From an uncultured Prevotella sp. (GTDB taxonomy: Bacteria > Bacteroidota > Bacteroidia > Bacteroidales > Bacteroidaceae), in NCBI GenBank assembly GCA_900319895.1, contig ONQK01000118.1, positions 1 through 8,896 on the forward strand: a DNA stretch of 8,896 bases, read 5' to 3'. The stretch's first letter is position 1; each line of letters opens with the position of its first letter. The notes beneath the pieces are model-generated. The model saw only the letters and a program-made list of their open reading frames with translations, was not told the DNA's origin and made no database searches. Below, piece after piece: positions 1 through 6,787 of this stretch. The translations under genes were made by a program, and so were the position numbers.

Positions 1-21
1 AAGAAAGTGGTGCGCAAATAA
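1..21 (+). CDS. C-terminal end of an upstream secreted protein (partial)
   Basis: The first 21 bases read in frame 1 as KKVVRK followed by TAA. This closely matches the ends of the two proteases further on: GKKVIRK and GKKTVK, each at the extreme C-terminus. The layout after the stop is also the same: a strong hairpin terminator begins 27 bases later, as it does 26 bases after the first protease. I infer that the window opens at the end of another secreted protein with the Prevotella-type C-terminal tail, possibly a third C10 protease. Six residues cannot prove this; the tail is shared by many unrelated secreted proteins in this group, and chance is possible. Confidence 0.55.
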   Translation, partial: KKVVRK

Positions 22-48
22 AATGACAGCTTTCAAATTTTGAACATA

Positions 49-88
49 GAGAGGAGGCCGCTCCATGAGGCGGCTCCTCTCATTTTTT
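49..88 (+). terminator. Rho-independent terminator of the upstream gene
   Basis: A GC-rich stem pairs GAGAGGAGGCCGC (49-61) with GCGGCTCCTCTC (70-81), with one bulged G and an 8-base loop. Six T residues follow at 83-88. It sits just after the TAA at 19-21, as expected for the end of the upstream transcript. An ATG lies in the loop and opens a 61-codon frame, which is not a credible gene. Confidence 0.85.
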
Positions 89-96
89 ATTCCTCA

Positions 97-220
97 CAAG
101 CATGTTTTTATTCTTTTGCAAACATGTTTTTATTTCTTTCAAGCATGTTTTTTATTTTTCGATAAACTCACTTTTTTATACCTTGACGAGCATACTTTTA
201 TTGTTTTACAAGCATTTATA
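97..220. repeat. Six degenerate ~22-bp T-rich repeats
   Basis: A motif close to CAAGCATGTTTTTATT recurs with starts near 97, 119, 140, 163, 187 and 209, so the spacing is 21-24 bases. Copies 1-3 are good, copy 4 is poor, and copies 5-6 keep GAGCATAC and CAAGCATT. An inverted copy, AAAAACATGCT at 238-248, is the exact reverse complement of AGCATGTTTTT found in copies 1 and 3. The T-tracts fall about every two helical turns, which predicts intrinsic curvature. No function is recognised. Translated on the + strand it gives only Phe/Leu-rich low-complexity peptide. Confidence 0.7.
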
Positions 221-324
221 GAATCTAAAAAAATGACAAAAACATGCTAGATGGTCGTTTTTTTAGCAAAAACACGGAATTTTATTATAAAAATTAGTTT
301 TTTTTGAAAAAAAATGCCAAATCG

Positions 325-356
325 TTTGTGTCTTTGTAGAAAATAAACTATTTTTG
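325..356 (+). promoter_or_regulatory. Bacteroidetes-type promoter of the first protease gene
   Basis: TTTG at 325-328 and TATTTTTG at 349-356 match the Bacteroides -33 (TTTG) and -7 (TAnnTTTG) consensus, separated by 20 bases. Transcription would start near 360, leaving a leader of about 140 bases before the ATG at 499. Upstream DNA is very AT-rich and includes eight T, one G and eight A at 298-314. Confidence 0.7.
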
Positions 357-365
357 TAGGGCGCA

Positions 366-386
366 AGAAACGATTTTGACGTTTCT
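366..386 (+). promoter_or_regulatory. 5' leader stem-loop or operator
   Basis: AGAAACG (366-372) and CGTTTCT (380-386) form a perfect 7-bp inverted repeat around a 7-base loop. It lies within the first few bases of the predicted transcript, so it could be an mRNA-stabilising 5' hairpin or a repressor site overlapping the initial transcribed region. The sequence does not decide between these. Confidence 0.5.
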
Positions 387-424
387 CCCATTGTTTATAT
401 AGGGGGGATGTTGGATGAAGTTTC

Positions 425-436
425 TATTCCGGAATA
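425..436. promoter_or_regulatory. 12-bp perfect palindrome in the protease leader
   Basis: TATTCCGGAATA is a perfect palindrome 63 bases upstream of the start codon, inside the predicted leader. It has no loop, so it fits a dimeric protein-binding site better than an RNA hairpin. No known regulator is recognised, and a short palindrome can arise by chance in AT-rich DNA. Confidence 0.3.
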
Positions 437-498
437 AAAAATAAAAAGTTAGTAATCAGGTATAACCTTGTAAAATTTATTAAGTAAAATTAATTAAC

Positions 499-3210
499 AT
501 GAAGAAGTTATTTATGTCTGTTGTGGCATACATTCTAGTATGCTGTGGTGTTTCTGCTGCACCTATCGACGAGTCAAAGGCGTTGAAGATCGCAGGTGAA
601 TTTTTTGCTAAAAAGGCCAGCTCTGGCGCCTCCTCAATGAGGGTTTGCCATAAAGTGTCTGGGGCAGAAACAAAAGAAAAAGTTGTTGAAAAAAACAATC
701 TTTTCTATGTTATTAACAGAGGTGATGACAAGGGTTATGTCATCATTGCTGGTGATGACCGTGTGCCAAGCATTTTGGCTTATTCTGACAAAGGGGTCTT
801 CACGAAGGAGTCTCTCCAGTACAACCATTCGTTGGGATGGATACTGGAGCAATATGAGGTGCAGATCCAATGGGCAATAGAGAATTTGCCCGACCGTCCC
901 AGTAAGAAAACGATGCGTAAGGTGAGAGACGAGGACATCATTATACGTCCGTTGTTGGAGTTTGACAATGACCGTGCTACCCGTTTGCGTACGCCAATTT
1001 CCTGGGGTCAGGAGTTACCCTTTAATGCTTTCACGCCTATTTTCCGTGACCCACAGTGGGGAGGATTCCCGGTAAGAACAGCGGCAGGTTGTGTGGCAAC
1101 AGCCATAGCAACGGTAATGCGTTGGCATAAGTGGCCTGAGAAGCCGGTTGGCAGCGTCCGCTACATGTGGAATGGGAATGAATTGTCTTTAGATTGGGAT
1201 GGTGACGGCCCTGAAAATGCACCATACGATTGGACACAGATGCCGGCGGGCATCACGGCTCGTGGCATCAACCGTGAGACCAATGCAGAGGTTACTGATG
1301 TCCAGGCAAACAATATCGGTCGTTTGTTGCGTGACGTAGGCTATGCCGTAAATATGAACTATGGCCCTGTCAACGGCCGCGGCAGTGGTGCTGAAGTTGC
1401 CAATTGGACAGTACCGGCTGTCCAGAATTTTGGATACACAGAAGGCATTGAGAGAATACAGCGTGCTTTTTATGCCCCTGAGGACTGGTGGAATGAAATC
1501 AATGGTGAATTATCGGACAACGGCCCTATCGTATATGTAGGCTTTTCCCGTTTTGGCAGTGGACACTGCTTTGTCATTGACGGCATAGCCAACGGTAATT
1601 TTGTGCATGTTGACTGGGGTTGGAATGGAATGTCTAATGGCTGGTTCCAGCTAGATGTTCTTAACCCAGAGAATCAAGGGGTTGGCGGCGGCGTCGGAGG
1701 CTACGGCTTGAGGCAGCACATGATTCGTAATATGAGGCCTAACAGGAATAATAATAACGATAATGTGAACCCAGAACCAGTAGTGGAAAATGGCGAGAAC
1801 CTGTATGTACAAGGTACAAATCCTTTGCGTGAAGTCTTTAAAGCTAATGATCAGGAGATAACCGTATCATTGGGCAACCGCAATCGCGAGGCAGACTTTA
1901 ACGGTCAGTTGGCGCTTTACATCCAGCGCGACGGCGATGCGCAACCGACGTTGGCGGCGACGCTGAACACAGTGCTTGAGGCAAATGCTCGCAGAGAAGT
2001 GACTTTCCGCGCAAATCTTGCAGAGCGTGAAACTGGTGTCTATCTGTTGACCGTAGGCTATGCTCGCGACAATGACTACCAGATGATGGATCGACTGGCA
2101 GGAAGAATTAGAATCGTGGAGAACAACAATCCTAATCCAGGCGTAAATCCGAATGTGGATCGCGATAACTTGGCATTTGCCTTGTCTGTTCCTACTTATG
2201 TAAACGTAGAGTTGGCAGCTGGCGAAAATTCCAAGATAGAGCTTGGTATCAGAAATGCAGGTAATTTGAAATATGAAGATGACTTGAACCTGTACGCCCT
2301 GCCTTCCAATCGCACTAACATGGCCTATGCAACATTGATTTCTTCTGGTCATGTGAATTTGATTGAGAACCAGACGGCAACGATTACTTTCTACACCAAT
2401 GACGCATTCAACGCACTGAGTGAAGGTACCTACAACCTCATTCTTAAATATAACAAGAATAATGTAAGCCAAGAAATGCTCATTACCAATAGCAACAGAA
2501 ATCGTATCGGTGCGATGACGATCCTCAAAAAAGAACTTCCCGCATCAGCCGGCGACGTCTCGTTCCATACTGCATACTTGTATCAGAATAATCAGCGCGT
2601 AGGTTCTGATTATGCTACGGTCAACAAATATGGCAGCAACGACATCACCGTACGCTACTATCTCTATTCCAAAAAAGGATTCAACGGTAAGGTGAAAGCC
2701 TTTGTCGCTAACAGTTACTATGGGACGTCGGCTTACCGCTCTGCAATGGAAAAAACGATTGACGTGCGCGTCGAAGCAGGTAAATACGCCTATATGGACG
2801 TGACTTATCCAACTTCCGATTTCAGCGCTTACACCTATTATCTCAAATTGGCAGCCCAGACAGGCAATGCAAATGCTTGGGAAACCGACGAGGAAAGTGT
2901 TCCTTTCTATGTGAGCTACAGAAATTACTATTATTATGCCAATGACAGTGGAGCAGGAACTGGCAACAATAGCTTCCTGTGGGGACCGACATTCATCGTT
3001 GATGAGACAAATGACAACTCCAAGTACCTCTACCAGTCAGTGGGCAACGACATCGAAATATGGATTGACGTGAGCAACGTTACCGGTATCGATGAAATCA
3101 ATGCCGACAGACAAGGCAAAACAGCTACTTTCAACCTCAACGGTCAGCGAGTAGGTGAAAACTACAGAGGTCTTGTCATTGAAAATGGCAAAAAAGTGAT
3201 TAGAAAATAG
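499..3210 (+). CDS. Secreted C10-family cysteine protease (interpain/streptopain-like), paralog 1
   Basis: This encodes a 903-residue secreted papain-fold cysteine endopeptidase of family C10, related to streptococcal SpeB and Prevotella interpain A. A Sec signal peptide (about residues 1-20, cleaved near VSA-AP) leads a Spi-type prodomain (about 21-150; note NLFYVINRGDDKGYVIIAGDD). Catalytic residues are intact: oxyanion Gln171 in SWGQ, nucleophile Cys198 in AAGCVATAIATVM, His356 in GSGHCFVIDG, and the Trp motif HVDWGWNG (370-377). After an Asn-rich linker (415-425) come three beta-rich regions (about 430-540, 555-675, 685-810); the second (LGIRNAGN) looks CARDB/Ig-like. The tail (862-903) has FNLNGQRV and GKKVIRK, a type common on Prevotella secreted proteins and possibly a sorting or anchoring signal. 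Its length is near interpain A (868, from memory). The ATG start is chosen because the signal peptide begins there; no Shine-Dalgarno is visible. Family members degrade host proteins; the substrate here is unknown. Confidence 0.93.
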   Translation: MKKLFMSVVAYILVCCGVSAAPIDESKALKIAGEFFAKKASSGASSMRVCHKVSGAETKEKVVEKNNLFYVINRGDDKGYVIIAGDDRVPSILAYSDKGVFTKESLQYNHSLGWILEQYEVQIQWAIENLPDRPSKKTMRKVRDEDIIIRPLLEFDNDRATRLRTPISWGQELPFNAFTPIFRDPQWGGFPVRTAAGCVATAIATVMRWHKWPEKPVGSVRYMWNGNELSLDWDGDGPENAPYDWTQMPAGITARGINRETNAEVTDVQANNIGRLLRDVGYAVNMNYGPVNGRGSGAEVANWTVPAVQNFGYTEGIERIQRAFYAPEDWWNEINGELSDNGPIVYVGFSRFGSGHCFVIDGIANGNFVHVDWGWNGMSNGWFQLDVLNPENQGVGGGVGGYGLRQHMIRNMRPNRNNNNDNVNPEPVVENGENLYVQGTNPLREVFKANDQEITVSLGNRNREADFNGQLALYIQRDGDAQPTLAATLNTVLEANARREVTFRANLAERETGVYLLTVGYARDNDYQMMDRLAGRIRIVENNNPNPGVNPNVDRDNLAFALSVPTYVNVELAAGENSKIELGIRNAGNLKYEDDLNLYALPSNRTNMAYATLISSGHVNLIENQTATITFYTNDAFNALSEGTYNLILKYNKNNVSQEMLITNSNRNRIGAMTILKKELPASAGDVSFHTAYLYQNNQRVGSDYATVNKYGSNDITVRYYLYSKKGFNGKVKAFVANSYYGTSAYRSAMEKTIDVRVEAGKYAYMDVTYPTSDFSAYTYYLKLAAQTGNANAWETDEESVPFYVSYRNYYYYANDSGAGTGNNSFLWGPTFIVDETNDNSKYLYQSVGNDIEIWIDVSNVTGIDEINADRQGKTATFNLNGQRVGENYRGLVIENGKKVIRK

Positions 3211-3236
3211 GTTCTTTCTTTCTAATAGTATTCAAG

Positions 3237-3269
3237 GAGGGGGCAGCTGTGGAAGTTGCGCCCTCTTTT
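3237..3269 (+). terminator. Rho-independent terminator of protease gene 1
   Basis: GAGGGGGCAGC (3237-3247) pairs with GTTGCGCCCTC (3255-3265), with one G-G mismatch and one G-T wobble, around a 7-base loop. Four T residues follow. It lies 26 bases after the stop codon, so the first protease is probably transcribed separately from the second. Confidence 0.75.
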
Positions 3270-3358
3270 GGTATGTATTTTGCCGTTTTGGGGGACTTTA
3301 TGTGCTATTCCCCCGGGCCAGAGGGCAAAAGCTGCGTTGCAATTGTGGGGTTGGCGCA

Positions 3359-3388
3359 TTTCAGCAAAACTTCTTTCAGCAAAACTTT
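3359..3388. repeat. 15-bp tandem duplication
   Basis: TTTCAGCAAAACTTC (3359-3373) is followed directly by TTTCAGCAAAACTTT (3374-3388), with one difference in 15 bases. No coding frame spans it convincingly. It is probably replication-slippage debris in a noncoding spacer. Confidence 0.75.
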
Positions 3389-3417
3389 GCCTGGATGGTA
3401 AACCGCCAAGCTATATT

Positions 3418-3455
3418 GGCTTATGGCAGCACAAAAGATGGGCTTATGGCAGCAC
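3418..3455. repeat. 15-bp direct repeat, 23-bp period
   Basis: GGCTTATGGCAGCAC occurs exactly at 3418-3432 and again at 3441-3455, separated by 8 bases. The 23-bp period is close to that of the repeat tracts at both ends of the window, but the sequence differs. No function is recognised. Confidence 0.75.
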
Positions 3456-3587
3456 GATAAGTGCCATTCATGTCCCTCGGCTTTCCAGTCGCCTTTTTTA
3501 TATGTAAGTGAAACACTTTCAACGATCAATCTTTTGACGGTATACCATAATAAATAAAATAATAATGGAACATTTGGAGAAAAACAC

Positions 3588-3722
3588 ATGATAGGCAAGA
3601 AGTTGGCTTTTGGCAAGAAGCAGGCCGGTGTATTGGAATTCATGGGGCTGACAGGGTTGAAAAACTGCGATGCTGATTTGAAGTTGCAGGAAATCCATCA
3701 CAGTAAGATAAAAATGGTTTGA
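3588..3722 (+). CDS. Possible 44-residue small protein, unrecognised
   Basis: An ATG at 3588 opens 44 codons ending in TGA at 3720-3722. The peptide starts MIGKKLAFGKKQAGVLEF, is rich in Lys and Gly and has one Cys (NCDAD). There is no signal peptide or membrane segment. A preceding 8-codon frame, MEHLEKNT from 3565, ends in a TGA overlapping this start as ATGA, which could suggest translational coupling or a frameshifted remnant. No clear promoter or terminator belongs to it. I do not recognise a family. It could be chance, a decayed gene end or a small peptide gene; chance is most likely. Confidence 0.2.
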   Translation: MIGKKLAFGKKQAGVLEFMGLTGLKNCDADLKLQEIHHSKIKMV

Positions 3723-3850
3723 GCCACATATTCATTTTTAGAAAAAAGACCTGATTTTTTTAATGAGGGGAAATTTGATTGATTTTGTATTAAGAAAGAG
3801 AATTTTTTGCATAAAAAATCTTTTTTTAAATAAAAAAGTGGCAAAAAAGT

Positions 3851-3880
3851 TTTGATATGAAAAAAAAAACTATAATTTTG
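3851..3880 (+). promoter_or_regulatory. Bacteroidetes-type promoter of the second protease gene
   Basis: TAATTTTG at 3873-3880 matches the -7 consensus TAnnTTTG exactly, and TTTG at 3851-3854 supplies a -33 box with an 18-base gap, slightly short. Transcription would start near 3884, giving a leader of about 73 bases before the ATG at 3957. The surrounding DNA has long A-tracts. Confidence 0.65.
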
Positions 3881-3883
3881 CAG

Positions 3884-3909
3884 TGAGGTTATTGAAAAAC
3901 GGTGCCTCA
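3884..3909 (+). promoter_or_regulatory. Weak 5' leader stem-loop
   Basis: TGAGG (3884-3888) can pair with CCTCA (3905-3909), extended by one T-G wobble. It falls at the predicted 5' end of the transcript, the same place as the stronger hairpin in the leader of the first protease gene, but the sequence is unrelated. A short stem with a large loop could be chance. Confidence 0.25.
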
Positions 3910-3956
3910 AACTAGTATTATTATTAACATTTTAACAATTTAAGTTTTTTTAACAA

Positions 3957-6602
3957 ATGAAAAACATTTTTACTACTGTCTTGGCATACTTGTTTGTATG
4001 CTGTGGGGCATTTGCTGCTCCTGTAGACAAGGCCAGCGCTCTGAAACTGGCTGGTGAGTTTTTTGCGAAGCATCCTGCAATGAAAGGATCTTCATCGTTG
4101 AAAGTTGCCTACAAGTCTGCACGGCATTCAGCTGGAGCGACTGAAAGCAATTTACTCTATGTGGTCAACCGTGGTGAAGACAATGGCTATGTAATTGTTT
4201 CAGGTGACGACCGCGTGATGCCAATCTTGGCATTTGCAGATAATGGTACGTTGGCGGAAGACCGCATGATGCAAAACCCAGGTGTAAAATGGATGATTGA
4301 AGAGTATGAAAGACAGATTAGCTGGGCAATTGAACACATGGCCGACCGTCCTGCTAAAATGACGGCTCGTAAAACGTCAGCTTATGAGATTGAAATCAAT
4401 CCGTTGCTGGAGTATGACAACGACCGCGTGACCCGTCTTCCCCAATCTATCAGTTGGGGACAGGACTGGCCATTCAATGCCTATGCTCCAAGCATTCGCT
4501 ACACAAACGGTACAACAGCAAAAACAGTGGCTGGTTGTGTGGCAACAGGTATTGCTACTGTTATGCGTTGGCACAAGTGGCCAAACAAGGCCGTTGGCAG
4601 CACGACTTACAACTGGAATGGCAATGCCATGTCATTGAACTGGGATGGCAATGGCTCTGAAAATGCTGCTTATGACTGGTCTAACATGCCGGCAGCGGTT
4701 ACCTCTGGCGGTGTGAACCGTGCGACAGGCCGCCGTTGTACAGACGTTGAGGCTGACAATATCGGACGCTTGTTGCGCGATGTTGGCTATGCCGTAAGAA
4801 TGGACTATGGTACTGCCAGCCAAGGCGGTTCAGGTACACAGGTTTCTTATTGGCCTGCTCCGGCTGTCCGCAATTTTGGATATAGAAATGGCGTTAGAAT
4901 GTTGTACAGAGCTAATTATACAACTGCAAACTGGTTGCGCGAAGTTCGTGCAGAAATGAATGACAACGGACCAGTCATTTATGCAGGTTTCACTCCCCAA
5001 GGTACTGGTGGTCACTGCTTCGTGCTGGACGGCTGGGCAACTAATGGCTATGTACACGTTGACTGGGGCTGGAACCGTATGGAAAATGGATGGTATTTGT
5101 TAGATGTTCTTGAACCAGGCCAGCAGGGAATCGGTGGTCATAACGCTGGTTACAGCAGAAGCCAGCAGATGGTTCGCAACTTTATTCCCGAAAGACCTGT
5201 TAATCCGGATCCACAACCACAACCAGCCGTTGAAAACGGTTCAAATCTTTACATCAGTTCTGCTGTTTCAAATCAGCAAGTATACTTGGAAAATGCCCAG
5301 AGCATAAAGGTAAGACTGGGTAACCGTAACACTCAGGCAGCTTATAATGGTCAACTCGCTTTGGCTATCTACAAGGCTGGCGAAACAAATGCATCCATCA
5401 TTGCAACTGTAAATGCACAGATTGCGGCAAATACAGCTTCTAAGGAAATTACTTTCACGGCAAATCTTGCTGAGCGCACGGCAGGTACATATAACCTTGT
5501 TGTAGCTTATCCCAATGGAAACAACTATCAGGTGATCAACTCTGTTGCAGGTAGCATTATCCTTTCTGAAAGACCAGCTCCTCAGCCAGACCCAGTTGTG
5601 GCAGGCTACCAACTTTATGTAACGAATACTACAAACGTAACAACGACTGTAGCTACTTCTACTAAGGTTTCTGTAAGCGTAAGAAACGCGGGCAACGTAG
5701 ACTATAGCGACAACCTCTACCTCTACGCGTTGCCTTCAACAACAACAAGCTTGTCTAATGCAACGGTCATCTCTTCTGGTAAAGGCACTGTGGCAGCAGG
5801 AAGGTCTGTTACTTTCGCATTCTATACCAATTCTACCTTTAACCAGTTGGCTGCAGGCAGCTACAGACTCATCCTTGCACACATGAAGGACGGTGCTCGC
5901 ACGACAGTTACCCTAGAAAATCAAAATACTTACTATCTTGGTACAATGACCATCAATGCCAATACTCCTGCAAGAGAAAATGGCGATGTACAGCTCTATA
6001 CCGCTTATTTCTATCAGAATGGCAAGGAACTGGGGTCTGACTATGCAAAAGTCAGCAAATACAGCAGCAGCAATGTAACCGTTCGCCACTACTTGTATTC
6101 TAAGAATGGCTTCCAGGGCGACGTCCGTGCATTCGTAACAAGCAGCAGCAGCTCAGAAAGCGCTTTGAACTCTTCATTGGAAGTTACCAAGCAGATTGAA
6201 ATCCAGGCAGGCCAATATGTTTATTTCGACGTAACATATCCTAACTACTATTTCTACAACTCCAACTATTATGTGAAGTTGGCTTCTAAGGAAACTGGCA
6301 AAGACTGGATTTATGGTAAAGAGAATGTTCCTTTCAGCGTAACATCTAGCTACAATGAATACAAGAACGATGGCCAGGCCTATGAAGGCATCAGCTGGGG
6401 TCCTGTATATGATGTGAAAGACAATGCTAACGGACAGGGCATTGGCAATGATGTCGACGGTGCAGAAGACAATGCTGTAACTGCAATCGAAAAGGTTGAG
6501 GCAAAGGCTAAGTCGACTGAAATGTTCAACCTCAATGGCCAGCGCGTAGGCGAGAGCTACAAAGGCGTTGTGATCAAAGACGGAAAGAAAACTGTTAAAT
6601 AA
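3957..6602 (+). CDS. Secreted C10-family cysteine protease (interpain/streptopain-like), paralog 2
   Basis: This 881-residue protein is a paralog of the preceding protease, alike from signal peptide to tail, which indicates a tandem duplication followed by divergence. The signal peptide (1-20, cleaved near AFA-AP) is followed by a Spi-type prodomain (about 21-148; LLYVVNRGEDNGYVIVSGDD). Catalytic residues are present: Gln169 in SWGQ, Cys194 in VAGCVATGIATVM, His353 in GGHCFVLDG and the Trp motif HVDWGWN (367-373). A Pro/Gln linker (411-424) replaces the Asn-rich one of the first copy. Three beta-rich regions follow (about 425-545, 550-670, 675-810), then a tail with FNLNGQRV and GKKTVK. The catalytic and tail segments are closest; linkers and C-terminal regions diverge and this copy is richer in Ser/Thr. 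Its own promoter and terminator make it a separate transcription unit. C10 zymogens are normally activated by removal of the prodomain, here probably near residues 148-163. The substrate is unknown. Confidence 0.93.
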   Translation: MKNIFTTVLAYLFVCCGAFAAPVDKASALKLAGEFFAKHPAMKGSSSLKVAYKSARHSAGATESNLLYVVNRGEDNGYVIVSGDDRVMPILAFADNGTLAEDRMMQNPGVKWMIEEYERQISWAIEHMADRPAKMTARKTSAYEIEINPLLEYDNDRVTRLPQSISWGQDWPFNAYAPSIRYTNGTTAKTVAGCVATGIATVMRWHKWPNKAVGSTTYNWNGNAMSLNWDGNGSENAAYDWSNMPAAVTSGGVNRATGRRCTDVEADNIGRLLRDVGYAVRMDYGTASQGGSGTQVSYWPAPAVRNFGYRNGVRMLYRANYTTANWLREVRAEMNDNGPVIYAGFTPQGTGGHCFVLDGWATNGYVHVDWGWNRMENGWYLLDVLEPGQQGIGGHNAGYSRSQQMVRNFIPERPVNPDPQPQPAVENGSNLYISSAVSNQQVYLENAQSIKVRLGNRNTQAAYNGQLALAIYKAGETNASIIATVNAQIAANTASKEITFTANLAERTAGTYNLVVAYPNGNNYQVINSVAGSIILSERPAPQPDPVVAGYQLYVTNTTNVTTTVATSTKVSVSVRNAGNVDYSDNLYLYALPSTTTSLSNATVISSGKGTVAAGRSVTFAFYTNSTFNQLAAGSYRLILAHMKDGARTTVTLENQNTYYLGTMTINANTPARENGDVQLYTAYFYQNGKELGSDYAKVSKYSSSNVTVRHYLYSKNGFQGDVRAFVTSSSSSESALNSSLEVTKQIEIQAGQYVYFDVTYPNYYFYNSNYYVKLASKETGKDWIYGKENVPFSVTSSYNEYKNDGQAYEGISWGPVYDVKDNANGQGIGNDVDGAEDNAVTAIEKVEAKAKSTEMFNLNGQRVGESYKGVVIKDGKKTVK

Positions 6603-6643
6603 TCGCTGTAATCAGCATTTTTTGACAGTCTGAATAAGACAGG

Positions 6644-6677
6644 GAGAGGCGAAAAAACATTTTCGCCTCTCTTTTTT
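6644..6677 (+). terminator. Rho-independent terminator of protease gene 2
   Basis: A perfect 12-bp stem pairs GAGAGGCGAAAA (6644-6655) with TTTTCGCCTCTC (6660-6671) around a 4-base loop and is followed by six T residues. It lies 41 bases after the stop codon and separates the protease from the downstream Nif3 gene. Confidence 0.9.
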
Positions 6678-6774
6678 ACGCCAAAACACTTATAACAAGC
6701 CGGATACGATGGAATAGGACAAGACGCCCAAACATAAAAAAACAAAAAAATGGCGCATTCTTAATATTTTTTTG

Positions 6775-6782
6775 TAACTTTG
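6775..6782 (+). promoter_or_regulatory. -7 promoter box directly before the Nif3 gene
   Basis: TAACTTTG matches TAnnTTTG exactly and is followed by CA. Only five bases separate it from the GTG start at 6788. No clear TTTG is visible at the usual -33 distance, though the upstream region is A/T-rich. Transcription would begin within a few bases of the start codon, so the mRNA may be leaderless or nearly so. Confidence 0.6.
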
Positions 6783-6787
6783 CACCT

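Larger units (their letters stand above)
3270..3850. other. Intergenic region without a recognised gene
   Basis: This stretch between the two protease genes has no convincing protein-coding frame, tRNA or Spi-like protease-inhibitor gene. It holds two short direct repeats (3359-3388 and 3418-3455), a small inverted repeat AAGTG-AAA-CACTT (3506-3518) and a doubtful 44-codon ORF (3588-3722). From about 3723 it becomes strongly AT-rich, including TTTTTTGCATAAAAAA at 3803-3818, ahead of the promoter of the second protease gene. Confidence 0.6.

Noticed and set aside
65..250. A 61-codon frame after the first terminator
   Set aside because: Its ATG lies in the terminator loop and the peptide is a translation of the T-rich repeats, all Phe/Leu with no usable features.
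463..470. A second promoter box TAACCTTG close to protease gene 1
   Set aside because: It has one mismatch to TAnnTTTG and no TTTG at the proper distance upstream, whereas 325-356 matches both boxes with correct spacing.
541..564. Lipoprotein signal (Cys-Cys near residue 15 of both proteases)
   Set aside because: The residues before the cysteines (ILVC, LFVC) do not fit a lipobox with a small residue before Cys, and a good signal peptidase I site follows at VSA-A or AFA-A.
1867..2472. A 201-codon open frame on the - strand inside protease gene 1
   Set aside because: It is fully antisense to a well-supported coding region, has no recognisable domain and no promoter or neighbours.
3256..3507. 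An 83-codon + frame after protease gene 1
   Set aside because: It starts inside the terminator hairpin of the protease gene, crosses both short direct repeats and shows no family resemblance.
3305..3643. A 112-codon - frame in the spacer between the proteases
   Set aside because: No domain, no promoter or terminator on that strand, and it spans the duplicated 15-mers; composition looks random.
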